The position numbers were made by a program, and so were the translations under genes. The notes under the pieces are model-generated. The model was not told the origin of the DNA and ran no database searches. It worked only from the letters and a program-made list of their open reading frames with translations. Shown in pieces: positions 33,893 to 42,495 of a stretch of 64,000 nucleotides of DNA. This DNA is from Lachnospiraceae bacterium (GTDB taxonomy: Bacteria; Bacillota; Clostridia; Lachnospirales; Lachnospiraceae): positions 1-64,000 of the forward strand of contig JAFSGE010000056.1 of NCBI GenBank assembly GCA_017434885.1, in the 5' to 3' direction. The stretch's first letter is position 1; every line of letters starts with the position of its first letter.

Positions 33893-35020
33893 TTACTCCC
33901 CTTCACACTGCTCCCTGAATGCCTCATCATACGCCCCTGCGTCCAAAGGCAGACAAACCGGCATGTTTTTCCACGCCGAATAGTATGCTGCATTCGTAAG
34001 CATTATCTGATGCACCGCGTCCTCTCCCGGTGCAATCAGAATGGAATCATCCTCTGTAAGCACTGCTTGCGCAAAATTTTCAAGCACTTCCGCATAAGGT
34101 TCTTTTGCTTTTGCAAATTCAATCACTTCTTCGGTAATGATAAGATTTTCACGGGAATTCACTTTTTCCGTGTTAATATACTCTGCCAAGTCCTTGTTGT
34201 ATCTGTAAATATGCAGCGTGTCTTCCTCAAGCAATATGCGTCCCTTAGTTCCCACGATTTCCAGACGCTCCTGCCATACTGCTTCCCCTGTGGTCAGAAT
34301 GAAAACTCCGGTAGCACCGTTTTCATATCGCATATGTATGGTAGCTTCATCGTCTACCTTAAAATCATTGTACTTGCCAAAAGGTATCTCTGCATAAACC
34401 TTCTTTGGCATGCCAAATAACCATTGCCACATATCAAGAATATGCGCTCCCTGATTTATCAGTGCACCGCCTCCCTCGCCATTCCAGCTACTTCTCCAAC
34501 TGCCGGACTGATGATAATGAGCCGTCCGGAAATATCTGGAATTCACCACCAGCATACGCTTCAGTTCCCCAAGTTCTCCGTTATCAAGCATCTGCTTTAT
34601 CTGCATGTATTTGGGATATCTGTGTTGGTGAAAAATCATACCGTATACTTTATCGTATTTGCGGGATGCTTCTGTCATATTAAGAGCCTGACGGATGGTG
34701 ATACCTGCCGGTTTATCACACAACACATGCTTTCCTGATGAAAAAGCACGAGTTGCAATTTCTTCGTGGGTTTTGTGAGGCGTTGCTATAATTACCGCAT
34801 CAAAATCATCCCTATGAGCAAACATATCATCAACGTCTGTGTAAACATTCGGTCGTGTTCCATTCTCATCAGCCAAGGTTGCTACCCATTCCTGTGCCTT
34901 GGGATTTCTTGCCACAACGCCTGTAAGAACCATGTTCTTTACTTCCCCTGATATAAGCATATCCGCATACTTAGAACCCATCACGCCTACGCCCACTAAG
35001 GCTATCCGTAACTTATCCAT
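33893..35020 (-). CDS. Gfo/Idh/MocA-family oxidoreductase (375 aa)
   Basis: An NAD(P)-dependent sugar or inositol dehydrogenase-like enzyme. The Rossmann loop is ALVGVGVMGSKYA (residues about 6-18), the conserved catalytic-region motif is CDKPAGI, and the C-terminal GFO_IDH_MocA domain has GEGGGALINQGAHILDMWQWLFG with the expected histidine. Length is typical. The start is ATG 35020 with GGAG. A related but more divergent dehydrogenase gene lies 62 bp upstream, and together they likely act in one carbohydrate pathway. Substrate cannot be named. Confidence 0.88.
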   Translation of the reverse strand: MDKLRIALVGVGVMGSKYADMLISGEVKNMVLTGVVARNPKAQEWVATLADENGTRPNVYTDVDDMFAHRDDFDAVIIATPHKTHEEIATRAFSSGKHVLCDKPAGITIRQALNMTEASRKYDKVYGMIFHQHRYPKYMQIKQMLDNGELGELKRMLVVNSRYFRTAHYHQSGSWRSSWNGEGGGALINQGAHILDMWQWLFGMPKKVYAEIPFGKYNDFKVDDEATIHMRYENGATGVFILTTGEAVWQERLEIVGTKGRILLEEDTLHIYRYNKDLAEYINTEKVNSRENLIITEEVIEFAKAKEPYAEVLENFAQAVLTEDDSILIAPGEDAVHQIMLTNAAYYSAWKNMPVCLPLDAGAYDEAFREQCEGE

Positions 35021-35082
35021 TTCACATCCGCTCCTTCACATTGCCCATCCGCTTATCTTACAACTTTATTTCCAAACTTATA

Positions 35083-36198
35083 TTACTTTTGCACTTCATG
35101 CCAGGATTGCACCTTAGATGCAATCACTTCCCCACTCTCTGTTGCCTGCTTCATCAGAATAGCCATATAAGCATCCTGCAAAGTATCGCACAGTGCCAAA
35201 GCTGCCGCCTCTCGATTATATTCTGCCGCCTGCATCATCAACATTGCCACAGCCGTTTCTCCTTTTGACATACCGCACAAACCAAATGGGGCCCGGTACA
35301 CCACTTCATCCGCCACACCATCCTGTACCAGTCTGATTTCCTCACACTCGCTTGCAACCTTCAGATTCGGATTGTCACTTTCTCTGGTAAACATCTTTTC
35401 CAAAGAAACAAGCTGCGCCTTCCTCGGTTCATTTTGCTCATCAAGCCAGAAAAAAGAATTGTCCTTCATCTCGCCTCTGGCCCCCTGCAACTTCACGTAA
35501 TTATTACGAATGGGCGAGCGATACTGTTCCGAATCAAATTCATAAACAGCAACCTTCCCATCAGCAAACTCAAAGGTTCCAACAGTCCGTTTCTTATCCG
35601 CCACTCTTCCGTCTGTGAATTTCTCATAACGGCTCATGGTTTCCACCGTGGGAAATACATAGGTCTTCGCTGACACTGTAAACGCCGTGCCTGCGTCTAC
35701 ATCCAAATAAGCCCTCATCAGACTTGCTCCATGATACTCATGCGCCAAAGAAAGATGTAAAAAGGAACGTTCTCCGAGCAGTCCTCTTTCAAGCATTTTT
35801 AGCTGGGTCTGATATACCGGGTCATAAATGTACTGCTCCGCCACTATCAAACGTCCGCCTAAGTTGTGAACCGCCCACAACTCATTAAGCGTATCCGCAT
35901 CTAACGCCGCCGGAGTTTCACAAAGCACGGCAAATCCATACCTTATCCACTCTTTGCTCACATCGGCGATGGAAGTTTTGTTCACTACAACCACAACAAA
36001 ATCAGGCTTCATAGCCTTGCATTCTTCTATGGAGGTGGTGGTATAAATATTATTTTCCCTAGCCATGCGCTCTGCCTTCTCTTCTGTTCTGCAAAGCATG
36101 GCACATAACTCAAACACATCCGGTAATGCTTTTGCGATTCTGACGTAGCAAAGAGAACGCCAGCCGGAACCGACGATGATGAAACGATGTTTTTTCAT
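35083..36198 (-). CDS. Gfo/Idh/MocA-family oxidoreductase, divergent (371 aa)
   Basis: Starts MKKHRFIIVGSGWRSLCYVRIAKALP with a Rossmann GSGWRS loop. The CExP segment reads CETPAALDAD (Thr instead of Lys at the usual EKP catalytic lysine), which suggests altered or lost activity relative to canonical members. The C-terminal domain contains SLAHEYHGASLMRAYLDVDAG. The start is ATG 36198 with GGAGA. It precedes the canonical paralogue in the same direction. Confidence 0.8.
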   Translation of the reverse strand: MKKHRFIIVGSGWRSLCYVRIAKALPDVFELCAMLCRTEEKAERMARENNIYTTTSIEECKAMKPDFVVVVVNKTSIADVSKEWIRYGFAVLCETPAALDADTLNELWAVHNLGGRLIVAEQYIYDPVYQTQLKMLERGLLGERSFLHLSLAHEYHGASLMRAYLDVDAGTAFTVSAKTYVFPTVETMSRYEKFTDGRVADKKRTVGTFEFADGKVAVYEFDSEQYRSPIRNNYVKLQGARGEMKDNSFFWLDEQNEPRKAQLVSLEKMFTRESDNPNLKVASECEEIRLVQDGVADEVVYRAPFGLCGMSKGETAVAMLMMQAAEYNREAAALALCDTLQDAYMAILMKQATESGEVIASKVQSWHEVQK

Positions 36199-36306
36199 AG
36201 GTTGTCTCCTTTGTAGGGGGAAGATTTTTTTATTACAGCATATCTTTTGATATATGTACCATAAAATGGAGATGTAAATACAGCACTTTCTCTTATATCT
36301 ATTCCA

Positions 36307-36966
36307 TCAATATTCCTTTTTTACTTCCTCAACTCCATACCGCTGTTTAAAAACCTCTAATTCCTCCTCTTTTTGAATCAGCATAATTTCTGTAAACTGT
36401 CCTGTCTTTTTGTCTTTAAATCCGGCCACCTTTTCGCCGTTACAGATGGAGCATCTGACAATTGGTATGTAATCCTGCTGATTATAAACCTCTCTCCTTT
36501 TCTTTTCAATTCTGCTCAAAGTCTTTTCTTCTTTTACAGGTCTCGGTTTTACGGAACCAAATTTTATTCTCCAGTTTACGATGCAAATCACACAGATAAT
36601 CAGACCGATAATTACTGCAACCACAACCTCTCCCACTGAGTGTTTTGGTATACGGTTCGTATCTACGTCTACTTCCAAAAAGTAAGAATCTCCAACTTCA
36701 TATGCCTTATCATTCGGCATTCCGTAGATAACCTTTTCTCCTTCCTTATCATACCAGACTACTCTGCACATGGGAGCACCCTTACTACTCATCTTAGCAA
36801 CCGAATTATAAGATCTGCTGTTATAGGTGTGCTCCACAATCCCTTCTATCTCTTCCGTTTCTTCAAAGAGAAATGCAAGATTAGCCACCATTAATAATCC
36901 GATGAGAAACAACGCTGTCAGTATCAGTTTTGTTCCAAAGCCATAGGTCATTTTCTTTTTTATCAT
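36307..36966 (-). CDS. DUF3592-like membrane protein (219 aa)
   Basis: Two membrane segments are seen: LILTALFLIGLLMVANLAFLF near the N-terminus and VVVAVIIGLIICVICIVNW around residue 125. Between them is an extracytoplasmic beta domain (MCRVVWYDKEGEKVIYG), an arrangement like DUF3592 proteins. The soluble C-terminal tail has a CxxC pair (CSICNGEKV). I start at ATG 36966 (CCGGAGG upstream). It is monocistronic in appearance. Function unknown. Confidence 0.6.
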   Translation of the reverse strand: MIKKKMTYGFGTKLILTALFLIGLLMVANLAFLFEETEEIEGIVEHTYNSRSYNSVAKMSSKGAPMCRVVWYDKEGEKVIYGMPNDKAYEVGDSYFLEVDVDTNRIPKHSVGEVVVAVIIGLIICVICIVNWRIKFGSVKPRPVKEEKTLSRIEKKRREVYNQQDYIPIVRCSICNGEKVAGFKDKKTGQFTEIMLIQKEEELEVFKQRYGVEEVKKEY

Positions 36967-37036
36967 GTCATCCCTCCGGAAATTGTTTATCAATTATTCA
37001 TTATAGGCTACACACACAGCTTTCGCAATCCAAAAA

Positions 37037-37062
37037 GGTCCGATGCTTTCCCACATCGGACT
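37037..37062 (-). terminator. Terminator of the SDR/LytTR operon
   Basis: AGTCCGATG and CATCGGACC form a 9-bp stem (37037-37045 with 37054-37062). The minus strand continues with TTTTT. It lies 5-30 bp past the SDR stop. Confidence 0.88.
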
Positions 37063-37066
37063 ATCC

Positions 37067-37777
37067 TTAACCTTCAAGTTTCCACCCAAAGTCATCATGA
37101 TAAATCATCTGTCTTGTCATTCCGCCGTCTATGCAAATATTTTCCCCTGTAATAAATCCTGCCATATCCGAGCAAAGATAAAGCACCATATTGGCAATAT
37201 CCATGGGATTCCCCACTCTGCCTACAGGCTGCTGAACAGCATCAGCACCTTCATATACCTTGTAGGAAGTGTCTATCCAGCCGGGAGAGATGGAGTTCAC
37301 TCTCGCTTTGCCGGCAAGACTTACTGCAAGTGCATGGGTCAGGGCTGCAATTCCGCCCTTGGCTGCGGTATAGCTTTCCGTCTGAGGCTGGCTCATCCTA
37401 TCTCTTGATGATGAAATATTAACAATACTTGCACCTTCATTTAAATAAGGCATGAAAAGCTTTGTCAGGTAAAAAGGTGCTGTTACACCCACCTTTAACG
37501 CATACTCGAAATCCTCATAACTGCCTTCTGCAATGCCGCAGGTCTTAGGAATTGCATTGTGGATCAGATAGTCCACATGTCCGTAGTCTGAAATTACTTT
37601 ATGGGCAAACTGCTCCAGCGTTTCCTTATCTGCCAAATCACCTGTAAAATAGTCATTTGCAAGCAAATCAATGGTACAGACCTTGGCACCTGCTTTTGCA
37701 AATTCTTCGCAAATACATTTGCCGATTCCTTTAGCGCCGCCGGTAACCACTACTACTTTATCTTTATAATCAAACAT
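37067..37777 (-). CDS. Short-chain dehydrogenase/reductase (236 aa)
   Basis: A classical SDR: the cofactor loop is TGGAKGIGK, then NISSSRDRMSQPQTESYTAAKGG provides the catalytic Ser and Tyr-x3-Lys, and the C-terminal ISPGWIDT and FITGENICIDGG are typical. The NAG-type segment reads HNA. The start is ATG 37777 with GAGGGGG; it overlaps the end of the DUF3021 gene by 8 bp. Substrate unknown. It is the third gene of the LytTR-DUF3021-SDR set. Confidence 0.9.
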   Translation of the reverse strand: MFDYKDKVVVVTGGAKGIGKCICEEFAKAGAKVCTIDLLANDYFTGDLADKETLEQFAHKVISDYGHVDYLIHNAIPKTCGIAEGSYEDFEYALKVGVTAPFYLTKLFMPYLNEGASIVNISSSRDRMSQPQTESYTAAKGGIAALTHALAVSLAGKARVNSISPGWIDTSYKVYEGADAVQQPVGRVGNPMDIANMVLYLCSDMAGFITGENICIDGGMTRQMIYHDDFGWKLEG

Positions 37778-38162
37778 GTTCTTCCCCCTCAATTAAGCCA
37801 TTAATCGTTTTCACTTCACTTAGCAAGCTAATCGTATCCAGGCATACGCATACCGCAAAAATGCCGATTGTCATAAGTATTAGTACAGCACTTGATAAAT
37901 TGTTGTACCAGTCCCAAACAAAACCGCTTATTAACACAAGCAGGATTATATAAATCAATTTCAAACCGGTTTCCAATAGCGCATAGCGATATTCAATATA
38001 ATCCATAAAGTAAAGTCCGATATAGATAACTATATTCAATCCCAACATCTGAAAAACGGTATCAATGCAGATTAACGTACCGTCATATAAGGTTGCTATC
38101 AGCGCCAAAGCCACCAAAGAAATTCCGGTCGTCGCCATAATATTTAATATCATCTTTTTCAT
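37770..38162 (-). CDS. DUF3021-family membrane protein (130 aa)
   Basis: Four hydrophobic segments are visible, including TGISLVALALIATLY, IVIYIGLYFMDYI, IYIILLVLISGFVW and AVLILMTIGIFAVCVCLD, matching small DUF3021 membrane proteins that pair with LytTR regulators. The start ATG overlaps the LytTR stop by 4 bp. In known pairs the membrane protein modulates the regulator; here that is inference from arrangement. Confidence 0.8.
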   Translation of the reverse strand: MKKMILNIMATTGISLVALALIATLYDGTLICIDTVFQMLGLNIVIYIGLYFMDYIEYRYALLETGLKLIYIILLVLISGFVWDWYNNLSSAVLILMTIGIFAVCVCLDTISLLSEVKTINGLIEGEEHV

Positions 38163-38608
38163 CCTTCATTTCTCCTTATTAGCTCGCTTCTGATATCCTT
38201 CAAGTACTTTCTGGTAACATATACACTTTCCCCGTTGGAAAGCTTCGCCTCTAATTTGCTGTTTACCAATGTTTTAATTCCAATCAGCTTCTCTACATTA
38301 AGAAGAACCGATTTACTCACTCTGACGAATCCTGCCCGGGACAGCATCTCTTCCAGCTCATATAATCTATAATTATTTCTGAAAACCTCTTTCTCACAAT
38401 ATACGAAAACTTTTTTGTCTACGCTTTCCACATAAAAAATATCATTGATAAGAATACTGTGTTCTTCGTTGTCCTTTTTACAAAGAAGAGTCCGGTCTAC
38501 ACATCTGACATAATCTGCCACTCTTTTCACATTTTTTGTCATCTCACGATACGCAACCGTAACCTCAGGCTCTTCTAAGTTTTGTCGCTCACACAGGATT
38601 AAACGCAT
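38159..38608 (-). CDS. LytTR-family DNA-binding regulator (149 aa)
   Basis: A stand-alone LytTR domain covering about residues 50-145 (LINDIFYVESVDKKVFVYC, RVSKSVLLNVEKLIGIK, VYVTRKYLKDIR), which binds DNA through beta strands. No receiver domain is attached. The start is ATG 38608 with GGGAGGG. It heads the LytTR-DUF3021-SDR operon and probably autoregulates it. Confidence 0.9.
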   Translation of the reverse strand: MRLILCERQNLEEPEVTVAYREMTKNVKRVADYVRCVDRTLLCKKDNEEHSILINDIFYVESVDKKVFVYCEKEVFRNNYRLYELEEMLSRAGFVRVSKSVLLNVEKLIGIKTLVNSKLEAKLSNGESVYVTRKYLKDIRSELIRRNEG

Positions 38609-38679
38609 ATCGCCCTCCCAATTTCATACATGTTATCACAAATAATATTATAACATGTGGAGGTTCTTTTGTTAATCTC

Positions 38680-39522
38680 TTACACTTTTTTACGACATCT
38701 GCAAATATAATAAGCCAACACTAAAATAAATGATACTGACTGAGCAATTGCTACGCGTACAACCATCATCTCATCAGCCCCGATATCAGATACTACATGT
38801 AAAAGATTCACGATTGTATTATTAACGAAATGGTCACCCATAGCCATATATAGACTGCCTGTCATTTGTGTCAGCATCGCAAATTTAAAACCGACTAATG
38901 TTGATGTTACCACCAGCATAACAATATTGGCAATCATTCCGTTCATACTCATGGTTCCATCCGCATAATTCCGGACAGGACCTATCATATGCCAAACCCC
39001 AAATAAACAGGAAGCAATCATTGCCGATAACATAAAGGAGTATTTCTTTTCCAACAGCCTCTGAAAAAGTCCACGGAAGATGCCTTCTTCCATTACTACA
39101 TTGACAATATTCCCTATAATGCAAATCAGGAAAAACAAGATTTCTGTCCGATATCCGGTATTCCGGCTAATCGCATAGGCACTGACATATAGCTGTAGCG
39201 AGCGAAAAGAACCTTGCATGGCAGCAATTGCAATCTCAACACTGTAGGCAAGAACAAAAACAGCACATCCGAAAGCAAGACCTTTCAGCAAATTACATAA
39301 CGCTTTTTCTTTCACAAAACCTATCTGTGTTATAGTAAGTTTTGCTCCTGCACTTACGGCAAACAAGATAAGAATCCCTATTACCTTATGTACAATTGCT
39401 TCTCCCACCCATGTTTGGTCAGTGCGCAAAACGAAATACTCCGGAATGCGGAAAAAATAGCATAACAGGTATACGCCTAAAACAACACTCCATATTTTTT
39501 GTTTTTTCATAATGCTCATCAT
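38680..39522 (-). CDS. CPBP-family intramembrane metalloprotease (280 aa)
   Basis: A polytopic membrane protein with at least seven hydrophobic segments. The CPBP/Abi motifs are present: EEGIFRGLFQ (motif 1, catalytic Glu pair and Arg), then LFGVWHM (motif 2 His), and a C-terminal GDHFVNNTIVNLL (motif 3-like). Family members cleave prenylated or membrane proteins or process peptides. The start is ATG 39522 with AAGGA. It is monocistronic; the downstream stretch leads to the LytTR gene. Confidence 0.88.
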   Translation of the reverse strand: MMSIMKKQKIWSVVLGVYLLCYFFRIPEYFVLRTDQTWVGEAIVHKVIGILILFAVSAGAKLTITQIGFVKEKALCNLLKGLAFGCAVFVLAYSVEIAIAAMQGSFRSLQLYVSAYAISRNTGYRTEILFFLICIIGNIVNVVMEEGIFRGLFQRLLEKKYSFMLSAMIASCLFGVWHMIGPVRNYADGTMSMNGMIANIVMLVVTSTLVGFKFAMLTQMTGSLYMAMGDHFVNNTIVNLLHVVSDIGADEMMVVRVAIAQSVSFILVLAYYICRCRKKV

Positions 39523-39561
39523 TCTTTTTCCTTTCTGTTAATTTCTCATAAAATAACATAA

Positions 39562-39589
39562 ATGGGAGTGATTTTTCAATCACTCCCAT
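39562..39589 (-). terminator. Terminator of the gpx operon
   Basis: ATGGGAGTGAT (39562-39572) pairs exactly with ATCACTCCCAT (39579-39589), loop of six. The minus strand continues TTTATGTTATTTTATG. 56 bp past the MarR stop. Confidence 0.75.
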
Positions 39590-39645
39590 ACCAAGATGCA
39601 AAATACAGATACCATCATACAAATTATTAATAATCTTTGCTCATC

Positions 39646-40083
39646 CTACAAGTCATTCCCAAGTATCTTGTACAAAATCCGATAAAGCATCATACCTTCT
39701 TCTTCTGTAAGGTTTGTACATCCGGCCATCTTAAAAGGTATATCTACTGCCTTTTCTTTCATCTTTTCTCCTTCTTCTGTTATTGTAACAATTAAATTAC
39801 GCTCGTCCTGATCAGAGCGTTTGCGCGTAAGAAACCCTTTAGCTTCCAGCTTTTTCAGTAGTGGAGTCAATGTCCCTGAATCCAGGTAAAGGCTCTCTCC
39901 GAGTTCCTTTACATTTACACACTTTTTCTCCCACATTACCATCATAGTAATATACTGCGTATAAGTAAGGTCTATTTCTTCCAAAAAAGGCTTATACCGC
40001 TTGACGATTTCACGTGAGCAGGCATAAAGCGGAAAGCAAATCTGATTTTCAAGTTTTAATGCATCATATTTTGTATTATTCAT
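39646..40083 (-). CDS. MarR/OhrR-family regulator (145 aa)
   Basis: A winged-helix repressor with the OhrR arrangement: an N-terminal cysteine in LENQICFPLYACSREI that in OhrR proteins senses organic peroxides, then KELGESLYLDSGTLTPLLKKLE as the recognition helices and KRSDQDERNL in the wing. It is transcribed with glutathione peroxidase and a TSCPD protein, which fits peroxide-responsive control of that operon. I use ATG 40083; a GTG nine bases upstream is also possible. Confidence 0.87.
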   Translation of the reverse strand: MNNTKYDALKLENQICFPLYACSREIVKRYKPFLEEIDLTYTQYITMMVMWEKKCVNVKELGESLYLDSGTLTPLLKKLEAKGFLTRKRSDQDERNLIVTITEEGEKMKEKAVDIPFKMAGCTNLTEEEGMMLYRILYKILGNDL

Positions 40084-40106
40084 TGTTATCACCGGAAATT
40101 AATAAT

Positions 40107-40364
40107 TTATTTAACGCTTTCATTATATGCCATCCTCACAGCTTTCGCAAGCTGATCAGTGCAAGACGTAGGACGTCTTCCGCAAGTATTGCCGAGAAGC
40201 TTTTCTTCTATTTCTTCAACCGTAACGCCCTCCAGCAATTTGGAAATTGCTTTCAGATTTCCATTACAACCACCGTAAAACTCAATATTTGTGATTACAT
40301 TATTGTTGATATCAAAGCTGATAAGCTGCGAGCAGGTATTTTCGGTTTTATATTCGTAACGCAT
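40107..40364 (-). CDS. TSCPD-domain protein (TIGR03905-like) (85 aa)
   Basis: A small protein matching the TSCPD fold found at the end of vitamin B12-dependent ribonucleotide reductases and as free proteins. Motifs are NTCSQLISF, EFYGGCNGNLKAI, and NTCGRRPTSCTDQLAKAV, with cysteines that may bind metal. The start is ATG 40364, sharing one base with the TAA of gpx. Its role in peroxide defence is unclear, but co-transcription suggests redox or metal function. Confidence 0.87.
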   Translation of the reverse strand: MRYEYKTENTCSQLISFDINNNVITNIEFYGGCNGNLKAISKLLEGVTVEEIEEKLLGNTCGRRPTSCTDQLAKAVRMAYNESVK

Positions 40365-40903
40365 TACAGACACTCCTTAATCTTTTCTTTTAAATTCTTC
40401 ATATCGGTAGGCTCAAAACGTGCAACAATCTCTCCGTTTCTGCCAATCAGGAATTTGGTAAAGTTCCATTTGATTTTTCCATTGTTTTTATAGTCCTTAT
40501 CTGTTTTCTTAACCACTCCGGAAAGCATCATTCCCATAGGCGACATACCAAATCCTTCAAACTTTGTGTTTTCTGTAAGCCACTGAAAAAGTGGAATCGC
40601 ATTTTCACCGTTTACATCCACCTTAGAAAACTGTGGAAATGTAATACCAAAGCGGCCTGTACAAAATGAATGAATTTCCTCGTCATCTCCCTGTGCCTGC
40701 TCTCCAAATTGATTACATGGAAAATCAAGAATTTCAAGGCCCTGTTCCTTGAACTCTTCATATATATCCTGCAGTTCATCATACTGTGGTGTAAAACCGC
40801 AACCGGTTGCCGTATTAACTACAAGTAACACCTTGCCTTGGTAATCTGACAGAGAAACTTCATTTCCATCCTGTGCTTTTACTTTAAAATCATAAATATT
40901 CAT
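40364..40903 (-). CDS. gpx: Glutathione peroxidase-like thiol peroxidase (179 aa)
   Basis: A thioredoxin-fold peroxidase. Peroxidatic Cys is in NTATGCGFTPQY (Cys, not selenocysteine), the conserved glutamine is in FPCNQFGEQ, whose Cys may resolve, and the Trp block is IKWNFTKFLIGR. Such bacterial enzymes usually use thioredoxin. Length is slightly longer than the usual 160 aa. The start is ATG 40903 with GGAGG-like sequence. It is the first gene of the operon with TSCPD and OhrR/MarR genes, and its promoter has a palindrome. Confidence 0.93.
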   Translation of the reverse strand: MNIYDFKVKAQDGNEVSLSDYQGKVLLVVNTATGCGFTPQYDELQDIYEEFKEQGLEILDFPCNQFGEQAQGDDEEIHSFCTGRFGITFPQFSKVDVNGENAIPLFQWLTENTKFEGFGMSPMGMMLSGVVKKTDKDYKNNGKIKWNFTKFLIGRNGEIVARFEPTDMKNLKEKIKECL

Positions 40904-40933
40904 TTTATACCTCCATTATATTTTCCTCTATTG

Positions 40934-40977
40934 AATTGTGCACAATTTAATTATATACAATTCCAATATCTTGTCAA
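40934..40977 (-). promoter_or_regulatory. gpx promoter with palindromic operator
   Basis: -35 TTGACA (40972-40977) and -10 TATAAT (40950-40955) lie 16 bp apart on the minus strand. The perfect 14-bp palindrome AATTGTGCACAATT (40934-40947) sits directly after the -10, where a bound MarR/OhrR dimer would block transcription. Confidence 0.8.
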
Positions 40978-40984
40978 TACTATT

Positions 40985-41039
40985 ATAAAAAAAAATAGCA
41001 TTTCGATAATAGCTGTCTGCTACTACCAAAATGCTATTT
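40985..41039 (-). terminator. Terminator of the aspS/gat operon
   Basis: AAATAGCATTT (40993-41003) pairs with AAATGCTATTT (41029-41039) around a 25-base loop. The minus strand continues with a run of nine T. It lies 30 bp past the gatB stop. Confidence 0.85.
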
Positions 41040-41068
41040 GATTCCCATGTCGGATATTCTTCAAGATT

Positions 41069-42493
41069 CTAAACATCCAACAGTTTCTTTTCCAGAATTT
41101 CTTTAATAACTGCTGTATCTGCTGTATTCTTCAGTTCTCTCATGCAAGCGCCGAAAAGTGCCTGTTTTGCTTTGACTTTACCGTTCTTATAGTCTTCAAT
41201 TGCCTGTGCATTTTCAGCAAACACTCTGTCCATGATTTCTTCAATAACGGTAGTATCCACTTTCGCATCAAGACCGTTTTCCTTACAATATGCTACGGGA
41301 TCTGCGCCTTCCTCCAGCACAGCAGTAAGAATCTTTCTTCCGCTCATTCTGTTTACGTCACCGCTGTCTACCATTTTAATGATAGATGCAAGATCATCCG
41401 CAGTAATGGTAAGGTCACCTAAGAGCTTACCATTCTTACGCAGGATACCTACACAGTCGGTAAGAATCCAGCCTGCTGCATTCTTGGCATCACAGCCCAT
41501 GGCAACTACATCGTCAAGGAGCTTACTTACGTTATGGTTATGAATCAGCATATCGATTTCTTTTTCGGAAATACCTGCTTCTCTGTACGCATCTGCTTTT
41601 TCATCAATCTCCACAGGCTTAGCCGCCTTGATTTTTTCCAGCCATTCATCATCAATGATGATAGGCATTAAGTTTGCATCAGGGAAATAGCGGTAATCTG
41701 CTTCTGTTTCCTTGTTACGCATCGCAAAGGTCTTACCGGTCGCATCATCAAAACGTCTGGTTTCCTGAACCAGCTCTTCTGTTTCAAATTCGATGGCATC
41801 GATATGACGCTGTGCTTCATAACGGATAGCCTTTTCAATTGCTTCAAAGGATGCCATGTTCTTAATCTCGCTGCGGACACCAAACTCTGTGCTGCCTTCC
41901 GGACGGACGGAAATGTTTACGTCGCATCTCATAGCACCTTCTTCACATTCGGAGATACCGCCGGAACGGAACATGGATTTTAATTTATTTAAGTACACCA
42001 AAACTTCTTCTGCACTTCTAAAGTCAGGCTGTGTAACAATTTCAATTAAGGGAACGCTGGTACGGTTAAAGTCTACCAGAGAAGCTTTACCTACATGAAC
42101 GAGTTTACCTGCATCCTCTTCCATATGAATCTGCTTGATATGAATATCTCTTTCGCCTTCTGAGGTTTTCAGATGCACACATCCGTTAGTACAAATGGGA
42201 TGATTGAGCTGTGTAATCTGATAAGCACAGGGAAGGTCGGGATAGTAATAATTCTTCTTGTCAAATGTAGTATATCTGCTAATTTCGCAGTTCAGCATAA
42301 GGCCTGCGGTCACTGCAAGCTCTACTACCCGCTTATTCATCACAGGTAACATGCCGGGCATACCGCTGCAGGCAGGACAAACACAGTCATTGGGTTCTTT
42401 GGCTTCTGAATGTCCGCCGCAGGAACAGAAGATTTTGGATTTGGTATTCAGTTCCACATGGGTTTCAAGTCCGATGACAATTTCATATTTCAT
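41069..42493 (-). CDS. gatB: Aspartyl/glutamyl-tRNA amidotransferase subunit B (474 aa)
   Basis: GatB activates the side-chain carboxylate of misacylated Asp-tRNA(Asn) or Glu-tRNA(Gln) with ATP for amidation. The start MKYEIVIGLETHVEL, the zinc-type cysteines in CSCGGH and CVCPACSGMPG, and HMEEDAGK are all intact, and the C-terminal YqeY-like tRNA-binding domain (GKVKAKQALFGACM) is present. Length is normal. The start at ATG 42493 is 2 bp after the GatA-like stop. It sits in an operon led by an AspS-GatC fusion and an amidase-dead GatA-like protein, so ammonia supply is uncertain. Confidence 0.96.
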   Translation of the reverse strand: MKYEIVIGLETHVELNTKSKIFCSCGGHSEAKEPNDCVCPACSGMPGMLPVMNKRVVELAVTAGLMLNCEISRYTTFDKKNYYYPDLPCAYQITQLNHPICTNGCVHLKTSEGERDIHIKQIHMEEDAGKLVHVGKASLVDFNRTSVPLIEIVTQPDFRSAEEVLVYLNKLKSMFRSGGISECEEGAMRCDVNISVRPEGSTEFGVRSEIKNMASFEAIEKAIRYEAQRHIDAIEFETEELVQETRRFDDATGKTFAMRNKETEADYRYFPDANLMPIIIDDEWLEKIKAAKPVEIDEKADAYREAGISEKEIDMLIHNHNVSKLLDDVVAMGCDAKNAAGWILTDCVGILRKNGKLLGDLTITADDLASIIKMVDSGDVNRMSGRKILTAVLEEGADPVAYCKENGLDAKVDTTVIEEIMDRVFAENAQAIEDYKNGKVKAKQALFGACMRELKNTADTAVIKEILEKKLLDV

Positions 42494-42495
42494 AA

